Source: Candidatus Omnitrophota bacterium | GTDB lineage: Bacteria > Omnitrophota > Omnitrophia > Omnitrophales > JACROU01 | Direction: 5' to 3' | Assembly (NCBI GenBank): GCA_029261035.1 | Contig: JAJDCD010000023.1 | Location: 491,126 to 555,125 of the forward strand | DNA length: 64,000 nt | Shown here: positions 1 through 9,315 of the stretch, in pieces | Numbering within the stretch: the stretch's first letter is position 1 | Layout of the letters: every line of letters starts with the position of its first letter | Program-made: the position numbers and the translations under genes | Notes under the pieces: model-generated | What the model was told of the DNA's origin: nothing | Database searches by the model: none | What the model saw: only the letters and a program-made list of their open reading frames with translations

Positions 1-1
1 A

Positions 2-1000
2 AATGGGTTACCTCTGATGGGAACGGGTGACTGGAACGATGGTATGAATCGTGTGGGGTGTGAGGGTGAGGGGGAAAGTGTTTGGTTGGCTTGGTTTCTA
101 CACATGACACTTTGGGAGTTTTCTCAGGTTGCAGAAACTCAAGGTGATTGCGCTCGTGCAGAAAAATGGCGGCTTCATGTAGGGGAGCTTAAGACAGCGG
201 TTGAAAGAAATGGATGGGACGGAGAGTGGTATAAACGGGCTTATTTCGATGATGGCACCGAACTTGGAACGCATAAGAATAAAGAATGCCAAATTGATTC
301 CATTGCGCAAACATGGGGAGTTATTTCAGGGGCTGCTGATCCTGCTCGTGCGATGCGTGCAATGGATTCGCTTCATAAACATTTAATCAAACGCAATGAA
401 GGCATTATTCTTCTTTTGACACCTCCTTTTGATCAAATGGAACCCAGCCCAGGTTATATACGCTCTTATCTTCCAGGTGTTCGAGAAAATGGCGGGCAAT
501 ATTCCCATGCTGCGTCCTGGACTATCATCGCTTCTGCATGTCTTAGAGACGGGGATACTGCTGGAGAGCTTTTTTCTATTCTTAACCCTATCAATCATGG
601 GAGTTCGCGGACAGATATTAATCGTTATAAAATAGAGCCTTATGTAATGGCTGGTGATGTGTATTCAAATCCAACACATCTAGGTCGGGGTGGTTGGTCT
701 TGGTATACAGGTTCATCCGGTTGGATGTATCGGGCTGGAGTTGAATGGATTTTGGGATTTAGAATTAGAGAGGATAAGCTCTTTTTGGACCCATGCATCC
801 CATCCACTTGGCCAGAGTATGAGATTACGTATAAGTACCATACTGCGACTTACCTCATTACTGTAAAGAATCCAAATGCGGTTTGCTCTGGCATTCGCGA
901 AGCTTGGTTTGACGAAAAACTCATTCGTTGCGAAGAAGGGATTCCTCTTAGTGATGATGGATCAACGCATATCTTAAGTATCATTCTTGGAAAGAAATAG
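2..1000 (+). CDS. Cyclic beta-1,2-glucan synthase / GH94 glycoside phosphorylase, C-terminal part (5' truncated)
   Basis: C-terminal part of a GH94 catalytic domain. The frame is open from base 2, so the 5' end lies outside the window; the first ATG at 17 is internal, because the preceding codons read NGLPL, which is normal family sequence. The motif MGTGDWNDGMN carries the Asp that GH94 enzymes use as general acid. Further family motifs are GGQYSHAASW, EPYVMAGDVY and GRGGWSWYTGSSGWMYR (about residues 155-240), followed by the usual C-terminal beta domain. GH94 enzymes phosphorolyse beta-glucosides; in cyclic beta-1,2-glucan synthases (NdvB-like) this domain sets ring size. The glycosyltransferase part that would separate the two possibilities is not visible. 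A GH15 gene follows 190 bp downstream, which suggests a glucan-handling locus. Confidence 0.85.
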   Translation, partial: NGLPLMGTGDWNDGMNRVGCEGEGESVWLAWFLHMTLWEFSQVAETQGDCARAEKWRLHVGELKTAVERNGWDGEWYKRAYFDDGTELGTHKNKECQIDSIAQTWGVISGAADPARAMRAMDSLHKHLIKRNEGIILLLTPPFDQMEPSPGYIRSYLPGVRENGGQYSHAASWTIIASACLRDGDTAGELFSILNPINHGSSRTDINRYKIEPYVMAGDVYSNPTHLGRGGWSWYTGSSGWMYRAGVEWILGFRIREDKLFLDPCIPSTWPEYEITYKYHTATYLITVKNPNAVCSGIREAWFDEKLIRCEEGIPLSDDGSTHILSIILGKK

Positions 1001-1118
1001 TTCATCTATTTACGAAAGATCTTGTTTAATTAAGATTAAATTGTCAGCAATAAAATATGAGGTAGTATCGGCAGTGCCAGAGGTAGAAATGGCAGCCTGT
1101 GCTCCAAATATCAAAAAA

Positions 1119-1149
1119 GCCACAGACTTTTAGGTCGGTGGCTTTTTTT
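1119..1149 (+). terminator. Rho-independent terminator after GH94 gene
   Basis: The stem GCCACAGAC pairs with GTCGGTGGC (one A/G mismatch) around a loop of about 6 nt and is followed by a run of seven T. It lies 120 bp after the GH94 stop and 40 bp before the GH15 start, so the two genes are probably transcribed separately. Confidence 0.8.
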
Positions 1150-1190
1150 GTGATAGAATTTCTTACATAAAAATATTCGAGGATGCTTGC

Positions 1191-3011
1191 ATGGAAAATC
1201 TAGATTATGGTGTTATAGGAAATTGTAGAAGTGCTGCTCTTGTCAGTCGAGAAGGGTCTATTGATTGGTGTTGTTTGCCTAACTTTGATTCGAGTTCTGT
1301 TTTTGCTTTGCTTCTAGATAAGGAGAAGGGAGGAAACTATCAGATTACGGGTGTATCCACTCAGAGTATTCAGCAAAAATATCTTCGTAAAACCAATATT
1401 TTAAAAACTTCCTTTGAATGTGAAGATGGGAGTTTTGAAGTTCTTGATTTTATGCCTCGGTATATGGACTCTCAGGGCATTTATCATACACCCCCCGAAC
1501 TCATTCGAATTGTTCGTCCGACCAAAGGAACTCCAAAAATAAAAGTGATTTATAATCCAAAATTGGATTATGCGGAATTTCCTACCGAATCAGAAATTAT
1601 GGACTCTTATATTAAAAGCACGGCTCAAAGTAAAGAGCATGAGTCTTACGAGTCTATTTATCTTTATTCCAGCTTACCGTTGGAGGATGTTTTTCATGCG
1701 AAGGAAATCACTCTTGAGAAACCCGAGTATTTGTTGTTGAATTACAATCAAAAAATTGGCCCTATCCATATGGACAAAATAGAATTGGAATTTGAAAAAA
1801 CAAAAGTTTATTGGATGAACTGGAGTGCGAAGACCAATCAATTTAATAAATATCAAGATGAGATTGATCGAAGTGCTTTAGCTTTGAAGTTGCTAACGCA
1901 TCAAAAGACAGGCGCTATTTTAGCGGCGATCACTACAAGCCTTCCTGAAGAGATCGGTGAGGTTCGGAACTGGGATTATCGTTTTTGCTGGTTGAGAGAT
2001 GCGTCCATGACAATTGCTATTTTGCACAAACTGAAGCATTATCGAGTGGCTAGTAAATTTATTGATTTCGTTTTGGAAATACTTCCTTATAAAGATGACA
2101 ATGTTCAAATTATGTATGGCATTCATGGTGAGAAAGTTCTAGAAGAAAAAACATTGGATTGGTTGAAAGGTTATGAAAATTCGAGACCTGTTCGCGTAGG
2201 AAATGCTGCCTATTTTCAAAAACAAAATGATATTTATGGTGTTCTTATCGATATGATTTATCAACATCTTTTGTTCTCTCATAGCACGATGCATAATCGA
2301 GAAGGTGTTTGGACCGTTGTGAGAAGTCTCGTGAGACACGTTCTTGATAAATGGGGAAGAGCAGATAACAGTATCTGGGAATTTAGAACGGAGACAAAAC
2401 ATTTTACGTTCTCGAAAGTGCTTTGCTGGGTTGCGATAGATCGAGCTGCAAAAATAGCTCAACTGTTTGATATGCCAAAATACGCTTCAGAGTGGAAGAG
2501 TCTCAGTGAAGAAATTCGTAAAGATGTTATGGTTAAGGGATGGAATGAAAAGATGGGTATTTTTAGCCAGGCTTATGGGGAAGATAAGTTTGATGCGGCA
2601 AATCTATTGATGGAGCATTATGGATTTATCTCAGCAAGTGATCCTAAATATAGAAGCACTGTTTTAAAAACCTATGAGACTCTTTGCAAAGACGGGCTGA
2701 TGCTTCGTTATAATTCAAAAGATGATTTTGGCATGCCAAACTCTTCTTTTACGGTGTGTACTTTTTGGATGATTAAAAGTCTTCATCGAGTTGGAGAAAC
2801 CGAAAAAGCTCAAAAAATGTTTGATCAAGTGCTTAGTTATAGAAATCATGTTGGTTTAATGAGTGAAGATATAGAAATGAAAACAAAAAGATTATTAGGA
2901 AACTTTCCTCAAGGCTATAGCCATCTAGCTCTGATTGATACCGCGCTTACTTTAATGGGTATTGATACCAAAGATTTTGATCTTCCATTAGAATTAGAAA
3001 AAAACGACTAA
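1191..3011 (+). CDS. Glycoside hydrolase family 15 protein (glucoamylase/trehalase-like)
   Basis: 606-aa GH15 enzyme expected to release glucose from alpha-glucosides or to act on trehalose; the substrate cannot be told from sequence. The N-terminal domain begins with the family signature YGVIGNCRSAALVSREGSIDW. The (alpha/alpha)6 barrel has RNWDYRFCWLRDASMTI (about residues 262-278), the IWEFR motif with the likely general-acid Glu (about 400) and GLMSEDI (about 560) with the likely base. It ends with GNFPQGYSHLALI, typical of the family. There is no signal peptide, so the protein is probably cytoplasmic. The start ATG has a GAGG-type ribosome site 8 nt upstream. It follows the GH94 gene, which fits storage or osmoprotective glucan turnover (inference). 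Confidence 0.88.
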   Translation: MENLDYGVIGNCRSAALVSREGSIDWCCLPNFDSSSVFALLLDKEKGGNYQITGVSTQSIQQKYLRKTNILKTSFECEDGSFEVLDFMPRYMDSQGIYHTPPELIRIVRPTKGTPKIKVIYNPKLDYAEFPTESEIMDSYIKSTAQSKEHESYESIYLYSSLPLEDVFHAKEITLEKPEYLLLNYNQKIGPIHMDKIELEFEKTKVYWMNWSAKTNQFNKYQDEIDRSALALKLLTHQKTGAILAAITTSLPEEIGEVRNWDYRFCWLRDASMTIAILHKLKHYRVASKFIDFVLEILPYKDDNVQIMYGIHGEKVLEEKTLDWLKGYENSRPVRVGNAAYFQKQNDIYGVLIDMIYQHLLFSHSTMHNREGVWTVVRSLVRHVLDKWGRADNSIWEFRTETKHFTFSKVLCWVAIDRAAKIAQLFDMPKYASEWKSLSEEIRKDVMVKGWNEKMGIFSQAYGEDKFDAANLLMEHYGFISASDPKYRSTVLKTYETLCKDGLMLRYNSKDDFGMPNSSFTVCTFWMIKSLHRVGETEKAQKMFDQVLSYRNHVGLMSEDIEMKTKRLLGNFPQGYSHLALIDTALTLMGIDTKDFDLPLELEKND

Positions 3012-3136
3012 TCCAAAAGATAGCTAGGGGCATTACTGACAGGCGATTCCTTAAGCTTTCCTCTTTACTGCGATTATCTAAAAAACTTAAGAAAAGGAAT
3101 TGAACGCTTCTAATTACTGAAAGGCGTTTATTTATT

Positions 3137-5014
3137 ATGGCACTTATTAGTTTGCAAGAAATTTCACTTACATTTGTTGGGCATCCCATTTTTGATGAAC
3201 TCAGTTTGCAGTTGGAGGCAGGAGAGCGTGTCGCTTTATTGGGGCGTAATGGTGCTGGTAAGACTACTTTGATGAAAGTGATTGACGGACAGATTCCGGT
3301 TCATAAGGGGGAGGTAACCTATCAAAGAGGAATTACAGTGACGCATCTTCCTCAGGAAGTTCCTACAGGGTTGGTGGGTACCGTCTTTGATATTGTGCTT
3401 GAAGGGGTGGGTGAGCGCGTTAAACTTTTGAAAGACTATCATCATTTGAGTCACCGTCTTGAGACGGAGTATTCGGATCAATTAATGGGACAACTTGAGC
3501 GCTTACAGGCGGAGATGGATCACACCAACGGTTGGGAGACACACGCTCATGTTGAAGCTGTCATCCAAAGAGTGAACCTGGATCCAGAAGCCGAGTTTGA
3601 TAGTTTGTCGGGTGGACAGAAACGCCGAGCTCTATTTGCAAAGGCACTTGTTAAAAACCCAGATGTTTTGTTGCTGGATGAGCCTACGAATCATTTGGAT
3701 ATTGAATCGATCGAATGGCTTGAAGTTTTTTTGAAGGAATATAAGGGGGCACTTATTTTTGTAACGCATGACCGCATGTTTATGGAGCATTTGGCGACAC
3801 GAATTGTGGAATTGGAACGGGGGCGTATTTTTAGTTGGGCTTGTCGTTACTCTCTTTTTTTAGAGCGCAAGCAACATGCGTTAGATGCTGAGGCTGCCGA
3901 GCAAGCTCGCTTTGAAAAAAAATTGGCTCAGGAAGAGGTTTGGATTAGACAGGGGATTAAAGCTCGTCGTACACGTAACGAAGGTAGAGTTCGAGCTCTT
4001 GAAAAGTTACGGGAAAAGAAACGGGGACAGCGTAAGGCCGTTGGTATGGCAAAAATGGATTTTCGGGAATCTGATCGATCTGGGCAGTTAGTGACAAAAG
4101 TAGAAAATCTTTCTTTTGCTTATGGGGATCTTTGTTTGATTCGCGATTTTTCTACACAGATTATGCGGGGGGACAAGATCGGAGTGATTGGTGCGAATGG
4201 TTCTGGAAAGACTACCTTGCTGCAGCTGTTACTTGGAAAATTGGAGCCGCAAAATGGAAGCGTGAAACTGGGGACAAATCTTCAGATTGCATACTTTGAT
4301 CAAATGCGAGCGCAGTTGGATGAAAATAAAACCGTAGCGGAGAATATTGGATCGGGTGATAGCGTGACGATTAATGGAAAACCGCGAAATATCATGGGAT
4401 ATTTACAGGATTTTCTTTTTGCACCCGATCGGGCGAGAACTCGAGTTAAAGTTTTGTCGGGCGGAGAACGAAATCGGGTGTTACTTGCAAAGCTTTTTGC
4501 AAAACCGGCAAACTTGCTTGTGATGGATGAACCTACTAATGATCTTGATGTCGAAACTCTTGAGTTGTTGGAAGAGCTACTAGTTGACTACACTGGAACA
4601 CTTCTTTTAGTCAGTCATGACCGTGCTTTTTTAAATGATGTGGTTACTTCCACGATTGTGCTTGAAGGCGAGGGGGAAATCTGTGAGTATATCGGTGGGT
4701 ATGATGAGTGGATCAGTCAGCGTAAGGCAAGAGGAACAAGAAAAACAGTCGCAAAAGAAGAAACCCCCAAAGAGAAAATGGAAGCTAAATTATCTTTTCA
4801 AGAAAAGAAGGAGCTTAAGGCGTTACCGGCTCAAATTGAAAAGTTAGAAGTTGCGCGGGATAAAAATTATCAACAAATGGCTGACCCTTCCTTTTATCAG
4901 AAGCCACAAAAAGAAATAGAAGAAACTCAGGCCGAGTCGGAGCGGATCAAATTAGAAATAGAAAAAGCTTACCGGCGTTGGGAAGATTTAGAAAAGCAAG
5001 AAAAGTTAGATTAA
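3137..5014 (+). CDS. uup: ABC-F family ATPase, Uup-type
   Basis: 625-aa soluble protein with two ABC ATPase domains and no membrane segments. First domain: Walker A GRNGAGKTT (about residues 36-44), signature LSGGQKRR, Walker B LLLDEPTNHLDI. Second domain: GANGSGKTT (about 352), LSGGERNR, LLVMDEPTNDLDV. Between them is the charged ABC-F linker rich in Arg and Lys. The last 100 residues are Lys/Glu-rich coiled coil, as in the C-terminal domain of Uup, which separates it from EttA. ABC-F proteins act on ribosomes; Uup has also been linked to DNA branch metabolism and transposon excision. Length is normal. The next gene starts 14 bp after its stop, so the two are probably cotranscribed. Confidence 0.9.
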   Translation: MALISLQEISLTFVGHPIFDELSLQLEAGERVALLGRNGAGKTTLMKVIDGQIPVHKGEVTYQRGITVTHLPQEVPTGLVGTVFDIVLEGVGERVKLLKDYHHLSHRLETEYSDQLMGQLERLQAEMDHTNGWETHAHVEAVIQRVNLDPEAEFDSLSGGQKRRALFAKALVKNPDVLLLDEPTNHLDIESIEWLEVFLKEYKGALIFVTHDRMFMEHLATRIVELERGRIFSWACRYSLFLERKQHALDAEAAEQARFEKKLAQEEVWIRQGIKARRTRNEGRVRALEKLREKKRGQRKAVGMAKMDFRESDRSGQLVTKVENLSFAYGDLCLIRDFSTQIMRGDKIGVIGANGSGKTTLLQLLLGKLEPQNGSVKLGTNLQIAYFDQMRAQLDENKTVAENIGSGDSVTINGKPRNIMGYLQDFLFAPDRARTRVKVLSGGERNRVLLAKLFAKPANLLVMDEPTNDLDVETLELLEELLVDYTGTLLLVSHDRAFLNDVVTSTIVLEGEGEICEYIGGYDEWISQRKARGTRKTVAKEETPKEKMEAKLSFQEKKELKALPAQIEKLEVARDKNYQQMADPSFYQKPQKEIEETQAESERIKLEIEKAYRRWEDLEKQEKLD

Positions 5015-5028
5015 AAGAGGTTGATCGG

Positions 5029-5877
5029 ATGATTCAGTTAGGGAAGTATAATAAACTTAAGGTTGTGAAGTCTCTCGATTTTGGAGTCTACCTTGATGGT
5101 GATGAGGAGTTTGAGGAGATATTGCTTCCGAAGCGTTATGTGCCTAAAGGCCTTAGAGTGGGCCAAGATATAGAGGTTTTTGTTTATATGGATTCAGAAG
5201 ACCGTGTGATTGCGACAACCGAACAGCCCAAGGCGGTTGTGGGGGACTTTGCATTTCTAAAAGTTGTTTCTGTTAACGACTTCGGCGCTTTTTTGGACTG
5301 GGGTCTTCCGAAAGATTTGTTGATTCCGATCAGTGAACAAAATCGGAAGCTTAAGGTTGGAGATTCGTGTGTTGTGAAAGTGTTTCTGCATTTTGAAACA
5401 AATCGAATTGCTGCTTCGCAAAAATTGGATAAGTTTTTAAACAACTCACCTGAGGGTTATAGAGAAGGTGAAGAAGTTTCGCTTCTAATTCTTCATAAGA
5501 TGGAATTGGGGTATCCTGCTGTAATTAATGATACTCATTTGGGGTTAATTTTTGAGAATGACGTATTCGAACGTCTTTCTGAAGGGGATCGGAAAAAAGG
5601 TTTTATTAAAGAGGTCCGTGAAGATGGGAAAATTAATTTGGCATTAACGCGTCCTGGCTATGAGAAAGTGGATGGGATTTCTAAAGATATTTTGGATCAG
5701 CTTAAAGCTGAAGGTGGTTTTTTGGATCTTACAGATAAGACTTCTAGTGATGTTATTCATAGTCGTCTTAAAATGAGTAAGAAGACTTTTAAAAAAGCAA
5801 TTGGGACTTTGTATAAACAACGTCTCATTCTAATTGAGGAAAACGGTATCCGTTTAAATACAAATGACAAATCATAA
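5029..5877 (+). CDS. CvfB-like S1 RNA-binding protein
   Basis: 282-aa protein of the CvfB/YitL family: tandem S1-like OB folds followed by a winged-helix domain. The first S1 unit reads KLKVVKSLDFGVYLD, the second FLKVVSVNDFGAFLDWGLPKDLLIPISEQ, and a third begins near VSLLILHKMELGYPAVIND. The C-terminus (SSDVIHSRLKMSKKTFKKAIGTLYKQRLI) is the typical winged helix. The frame is open upstream to 4978 inside uup, but the ATG at 5029 is preferred: it has AGAGG 8 nt upstream and begins directly at the S1 fold. CvfB binds RNA and affects virulence-factor expression in Firmicutes; here an RNA or ribosome role fits the uup neighbour. Confidence 0.85.
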   Translation: MIQLGKYNKLKVVKSLDFGVYLDGDEEFEEILLPKRYVPKGLRVGQDIEVFVYMDSEDRVIATTEQPKAVVGDFAFLKVVSVNDFGAFLDWGLPKDLLIPISEQNRKLKVGDSCVVKVFLHFETNRIAASQKLDKFLNNSPEGYREGEEVSLLILHKMELGYPAVINDTHLGLIFENDVFERLSEGDRKKGFIKEVREDGKINLALTRPGYEKVDGISKDILDQLKAEGGFLDLTDKTSSDVIHSRLKMSKKTFKKAIGTLYKQRLILIEENGIRLNTNDKS

Positions 5878-6091
5878 TTCAAAGGACCCACTTCACGGCG
5901 TTACACTGGAAATGATACTAAATCGTTTAGTCGAGCATTACGGCTGGGAAAAGATGGCTCAAGAGATTGAAATTCGCTGTTTTTACTACGACCCTAGTAT
6001 CAAATCAAGCCTCGTGTTTCTTAGAAGAACCCAGTGGGCCCGAGACAAAGTTGAAGGGCTGTACTTGAAGATGTGCTCCGAAAAAGATTAA
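5864..6091 (+). CDS. VF530-family (DUF2132) small DNA-binding-like protein
   Basis: 75-aa protein of the VF530 family. The signature DPLHGVTLEMILNRLVEHYGW near the N-terminus and SSLVFLRRTQWARDKVEGLY in the second half match the whole length of the family. It is thought to bind DNA, but its role is not established. The start overlaps the end of the cvfB-like gene by 14 bp, suggesting translational coupling. Its TAA overlaps the stop of the convergent gene on the other strand: the two stops share the TTAA at 6088-6091, leaving no room for a separate terminator. Confidence 0.85.
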   Translation: MTNHNSKDPLHGVTLEMILNRLVEHYGWEKMAQEIEIRCFYYDPSIKSSLVFLRRTQWARDKVEGLYLKMCSEKD

Positions 6092-6792
6092 GTTGATGTG
6101 TTGCTTGTGGTAATCGTTCTGCTTCCATCTGGATTTGCTGTTACGGTAGTAGTAATTCCCCCGCTTGTGGAAGAAACGCTGTCAGGCTGATTGCCTGTCG
6201 TTTGCTGATTCGTTGTGTTTCCATCTTGATCCGTTGTGGTAACGATGTGGTCCCCAGGAAGAGGGGCTGGTGGTTGATTATCTTCTCCACCAGAATCTAT
6301 CCATTCATCAAAAGTTTGAATCTCTGGTTCTGAGACATCTGATTGTGAGGTTGTTGTTATCCCTGTATTAGGATCTGTGCTAGATGCGGATGCAACATCC
6401 AATTCCTCAGTAGAAACCTCATGAGTGTTTATTACATTTCCGTCTGCATCGGTTTGAGTAACAATATGATTCCCAGTAAGTTCTGGGTCGGAGGGTTCCT
6501 CTTCATCAGTGTCATCGGCATCGTCCCAATCCGAGTCTCCCCATTCCTCAAAAGTTTCCCAAACGGGGGGCTCTACTTCTGACTCTGAAGATGTGGTAAT
6601 GCCCGTTTCTGGATCATAGCTTTCGGCAAAAGGTCCCACTCGGTCGATATTCTCGAGCCCTCTTTCGACTATAACAGACGGATCCGTTTCGTTTCTAACT
6701 TCTTGGCTTGCTGTTGCTTGTCCGCTTACAACACAAAACAAAGCTGTTGCAGCAACAAAAAACACTAAATATGGACTTAATGCTACTTTCAT
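6088..6792 (-). CDS. Secreted acidic repeat protein (paralogue of the 36837-37409 gene)
   Basis: 234-aa protein of unknown function. It has a clear signal peptide (short positive start, hydrophobic stretch to about residue 25, then QATASQ). The mature part is acidic and low-complexity (runs of D, E, S, T). A unit resembling S-(Y/T)-D-P-(E/N)-T-G-I-T-T is present at about residues 58-70 and 140-152, and T-(D)-x-D-G-N units recur. The same start block (VI-ER-LENI) and the same DPxTG and DGxRTxT units occur in the secreted protein at 36837-37409, so the two are paralogues. Composition suggests an extracellular or outer-surface unstructured or calcium-binding protein; that is inference. The gene is convergent with VF530 and divergent from egtB. 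Confidence 0.75.
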   Translation of the reverse strand: MKVALSPYLVFFVAATALFCVVSGQATASQEVRNETDPSVIVERGLENIDRVGPFAESYDPETGITTSSESEVEPPVWETFEEWGDSDWDDADDTDEEEPSDPELTGNHIVTQTDADGNVINTHEVSTEELDVASASSTDPNTGITTTSQSDVSEPEIQTFDEWIDSGGEDNQPPAPLPGDHIVTTTDQDGNTTNQQTTGNQPDSVSSTSGGITTTVTANPDGSRTITTSNTST

Positions 6793-7033
6793 GGCTATTC
6801 TCCCTACAATCCAAGTATACTCTATAACTAGCTTGTTTTATCGTCCTTTTGTGTTTTTCAAGTTTAGGTTACAATAAAAGCCTCTGAAGAGGTTTGCTCA
6901 GAAGAGTTCGGTGGAGATTGAACAGCAATATGAAAGGTCAGGTTGGAACCCCAATAGTAAGAGTTGTTGTGCTTTAAGTTTATATTTTGGAAAAAGAAAT
7001 TGGTCAACTGCAAACGGAAGCGATGTTGAGTAG

Positions 7034-8266
7034 ATGGTAGAACCCTATTTAAAGATTCGTAATTTTACAGAAGAGCTTTGTCAGCCATTGGCAAAAGAAG
7101 ATTATGTCATTCAAACGATGGCGGATATGAGCCCTGCTAAATGGCATTTGGCGCACACAACCTGGTTTTTTGAAACTTTTTTGCTTAAAAAGTTTCAAAA
7201 AAACTATAAAGAGTTTCATCCCAAATTCCATTATCTTTTTAATTCCTATTATAACGGGCTAGGGGAGCAGCATCCTCGAACTAAACGAGGAGATCTATCG
7301 CGACCCACAGTGGGAGAGGTTTTTGAATATCGTAAATATGTTGATGTTGCAATGACAGAGCTTCTTAAAAAGACAGATGGGGATGATTCTAATTTTAGTT
7401 TTATTCTTGAATTAGGAATGAATCATGAACAACAGCATCAAGAGCTCATTTTAACAGACCTCAAACACCTCTTTTCGTGTAACCCTCTTTACCCTGTTTA
7501 TTCTAGCCAAAAAATATCAACGGTTCATGAGATTGCTAAGATGGATTTTGTATCTTTTGAACAGGGACTTTATCAAATAGGACATGAGGGAAAAGGGTTT
7601 GGTTATGATAATGAGTTTCCTTCGCATCAGAAATACATCAATGGATTCAAAATGGCTTCTCGACTTGTAACCAACGGAGAGTATCTTCAGTTTATAGAAG
7701 ATGGAGGGTACAGCAAGCATGAGTTATGGCTCTCAGATGGATGGAATGTATGTCAGAGAGAAAGATGGGAGGCTCCATTTTATTGGAATGAAAAAGATGG
7801 AGAGTGGCTAAACTTTACATTGAATGGAAATGTGAAAGTAGATCTTCATGCCCCTGTTTGCCATATTAGTTTTTATGAGGCAGATGCTTATGCTAGTTGG
7901 GCGGGTAAGCGACTGCCCACAGAAGAGGAATGGGAAGTTGCTGCTAGAAGCAAACCTATAAAAGGTAATTTTGTTGAGAATAAAATTTATGCCCCTATTC
8001 CAATAAACGGTCAAAAGGATGAAATCTCTCAGCTTTACGGAGATGTATGGGAATGGACGCAATCTCCTTATGTGGGTTATCCTGGTTATAAACCTTCAGA
8101 AGGATGCATTGGTGAATACAACGGAAAATTTATGAGTAATCAAATGGTTTTAAGAGGGGGATCTTGCGCAACTTCAAATTCGCATATCCGTTCTACTTAT
8201 CGAAATTTCTTTTACCCTAAACTAAGATGGCAGTTTTCAGGATTGCGGTTAGCGGAGGATTTATGA
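7034..8266 (+). CDS. egtB: Ergothioneine biosynthesis sulfoxide synthase EgtB
   Basis: 410-aa EgtB, the non-haem iron enzyme that forms the C-S bond between hercynine (trimethylhistidine) and a thiol donor. The N-terminal DinB-like domain has the metal ligands: a His in MSPAKWHLAHTTWFF (about residues 35-48) and the pair in MNHEQQHQEL (about 133-142). The linker NSYYNGLGEQHPR is typical. The C-terminal FGE-sulfatase domain runs from about residue 175, with WAGKRLPTEEEWEVAAR, GDVWEWTQSPY and LRGGSCATSNSHIRSTYRNF, ending GLRL. The stop TGA overlaps the egtD start (ATGA), so the two are translationally coupled. The thiol donor (gamma-glutamylcysteine or cysteine) cannot be assigned; egtA, egtC and egtE are not in the window. 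Confidence 0.92.
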   Translation: MVEPYLKIRNFTEELCQPLAKEDYVIQTMADMSPAKWHLAHTTWFFETFLLKKFQKNYKEFHPKFHYLFNSYYNGLGEQHPRTKRGDLSRPTVGEVFEYRKYVDVAMTELLKKTDGDDSNFSFILELGMNHEQQHQELILTDLKHLFSCNPLYPVYSSQKISTVHEIAKMDFVSFEQGLYQIGHEGKGFGYDNEFPSHQKYINGFKMASRLVTNGEYLQFIEDGGYSKHELWLSDGWNVCQRERWEAPFYWNEKDGEWLNFTLNGNVKVDLHAPVCHISFYEADAYASWAGKRLPTEEEWEVAARSKPIKGNFVENKIYAPIPINGQKDEISQLYGDVWEWTQSPYVGYPGYKPSEGCIGEYNGKFMSNQMVLRGGSCATSNSHIRSTYRNFFYPKLRWQFSGLRLAEDL

Positions 8267-9234
8267 GTGATGTTTTTAGACAAATAAAATTTAATGATTT
8301 TGCTCCTGAATCAGAAACATTTTTCCAAGATACTTTAAAAGGATTATCTCAAGAGCAAAAGACATTGCCTTGTAAATATTTTTATAATAAGACAGGTCTC
8401 AGCCTTTTTAATCAAATTTGTAAGACGGAAGAATACTATCCCACTCGTACGGAGCTTCATATTATGCAGTTTTACTCACAGGAAATTGCTGAAACATTAG
8501 GCTCAAAATGCTTATTGATTGAATATGGAGGAGGTAATGCCGAAAAGATAAAACTTCTTCTGAATCATTTAACGCAACCTGCTTGTTATGTCCCTTTAGA
8601 TATTTCTAAAGAGCATTTAAAACAAGAAGCTGAAGAATTGAACAGAGATTACCCTAGCTTGGAAGTTCTGCCTGTTTGTGCAGATTTTACTAAAGACTTT
8701 CAGATGCCTGATCCAAATAGTGAATTTAATCGCAGGGTTGTTTATTTTCCAGGGTCAACGATTGGTAACTTCAACAAGGAACAAGCGGTCGCTTTACTGA
8801 AGAACATGAAACGCTTTTTATCTCATTCGGACGGTTTATTGATAGGGGTTGATTTAAAGAAAGATAAAAGCATTTTAGATCGTGCGTATAATGATGCTGA
8901 GGGTTTTACGGAAGCATTTAATCTTAATTTGTTACAGCGTATAAATGATGAGTTGGGTGGAAATTTTCAAATAGATCAGTTTGAACACAGAGCTTTTTAT
9001 AATGAAAATCAAGATCGTGTAGAAATGCAATTAGTCAGTCGTTGTAAGCAAGCCGTAGATATTCAGGATCAGGTCTTTCATTTTGAAAAGGAAGAAGCTA
9101 TTCAGACGGAGTTTTCTCATAAATACAATGCAGAGGGGTTTGCCCAAATGGCCTCCTCGGCAAATTTTACCCTTCAAAAAAATTGGACAGATAAAAATAA
9201 ATTATTCAGTGTTTTTTATTTAACGTTAGACTAG
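8263..9234 (+). CDS. egtD: L-histidine N(alpha)-methyltransferase EgtD
   Basis: 323-aa SAM-dependent methyltransferase that trimethylates the histidine alpha-amino group to hercynine, the EgtB substrate. Family features: YFYNKTGLSLFNQICKTEEYYPTR near residue 40, the SAM loop LIEYGGGNAEKI (about 87-98), VYFPGSTIGNF (about 165) and the C-terminal FHFEKEEAIQTEFSHKY. The start at 8263 is chosen over the in-frame ATG at 8227 because it overlaps the egtB stop and has GGAGG 4 nt upstream, while 8227 lies inside conserved egtB sequence. With egtB it forms a two-gene ergothioneine core; redox protection is the known role. Confidence 0.92.
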   Translation: MSDVFRQIKFNDFAPESETFFQDTLKGLSQEQKTLPCKYFYNKTGLSLFNQICKTEEYYPTRTELHIMQFYSQEIAETLGSKCLLIEYGGGNAEKIKLLLNHLTQPACYVPLDISKEHLKQEAEELNRDYPSLEVLPVCADFTKDFQMPDPNSEFNRRVVYFPGSTIGNFNKEQAVALLKNMKRFLSHSDGLLIGVDLKKDKSILDRAYNDAEGFTEAFNLNLLQRINDELGGNFQIDQFEHRAFYNENQDRVEMQLVSRCKQAVDIQDQVFHFEKEEAIQTEFSHKYNAEGFAQMASSANFTLQKNWTDKNKLFSVFYLTLD

Positions 9235-9315
9235 TTCTATCTTTCTTTATCCCATTGATTGGGGAGCGTCCTTTGGGTTTTTGATATAACTTTTTAAATA
9301 TAAAGAGGTTCTTAT

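Noticed and set aside
1001-1118. tRNA or small RNA between GH94 and GH15 genes
   Set aside because: No cloverleaf could be drawn; the only clear structure is the terminator at 1119.
6793-7033. Structured RNA or riboswitch before egtB
   Set aside because: The 241-bp gap has some purine-rich stretches and short complementary pieces, but no pairing pattern I recognise and no terminator; it probably just holds two divergent promoters.
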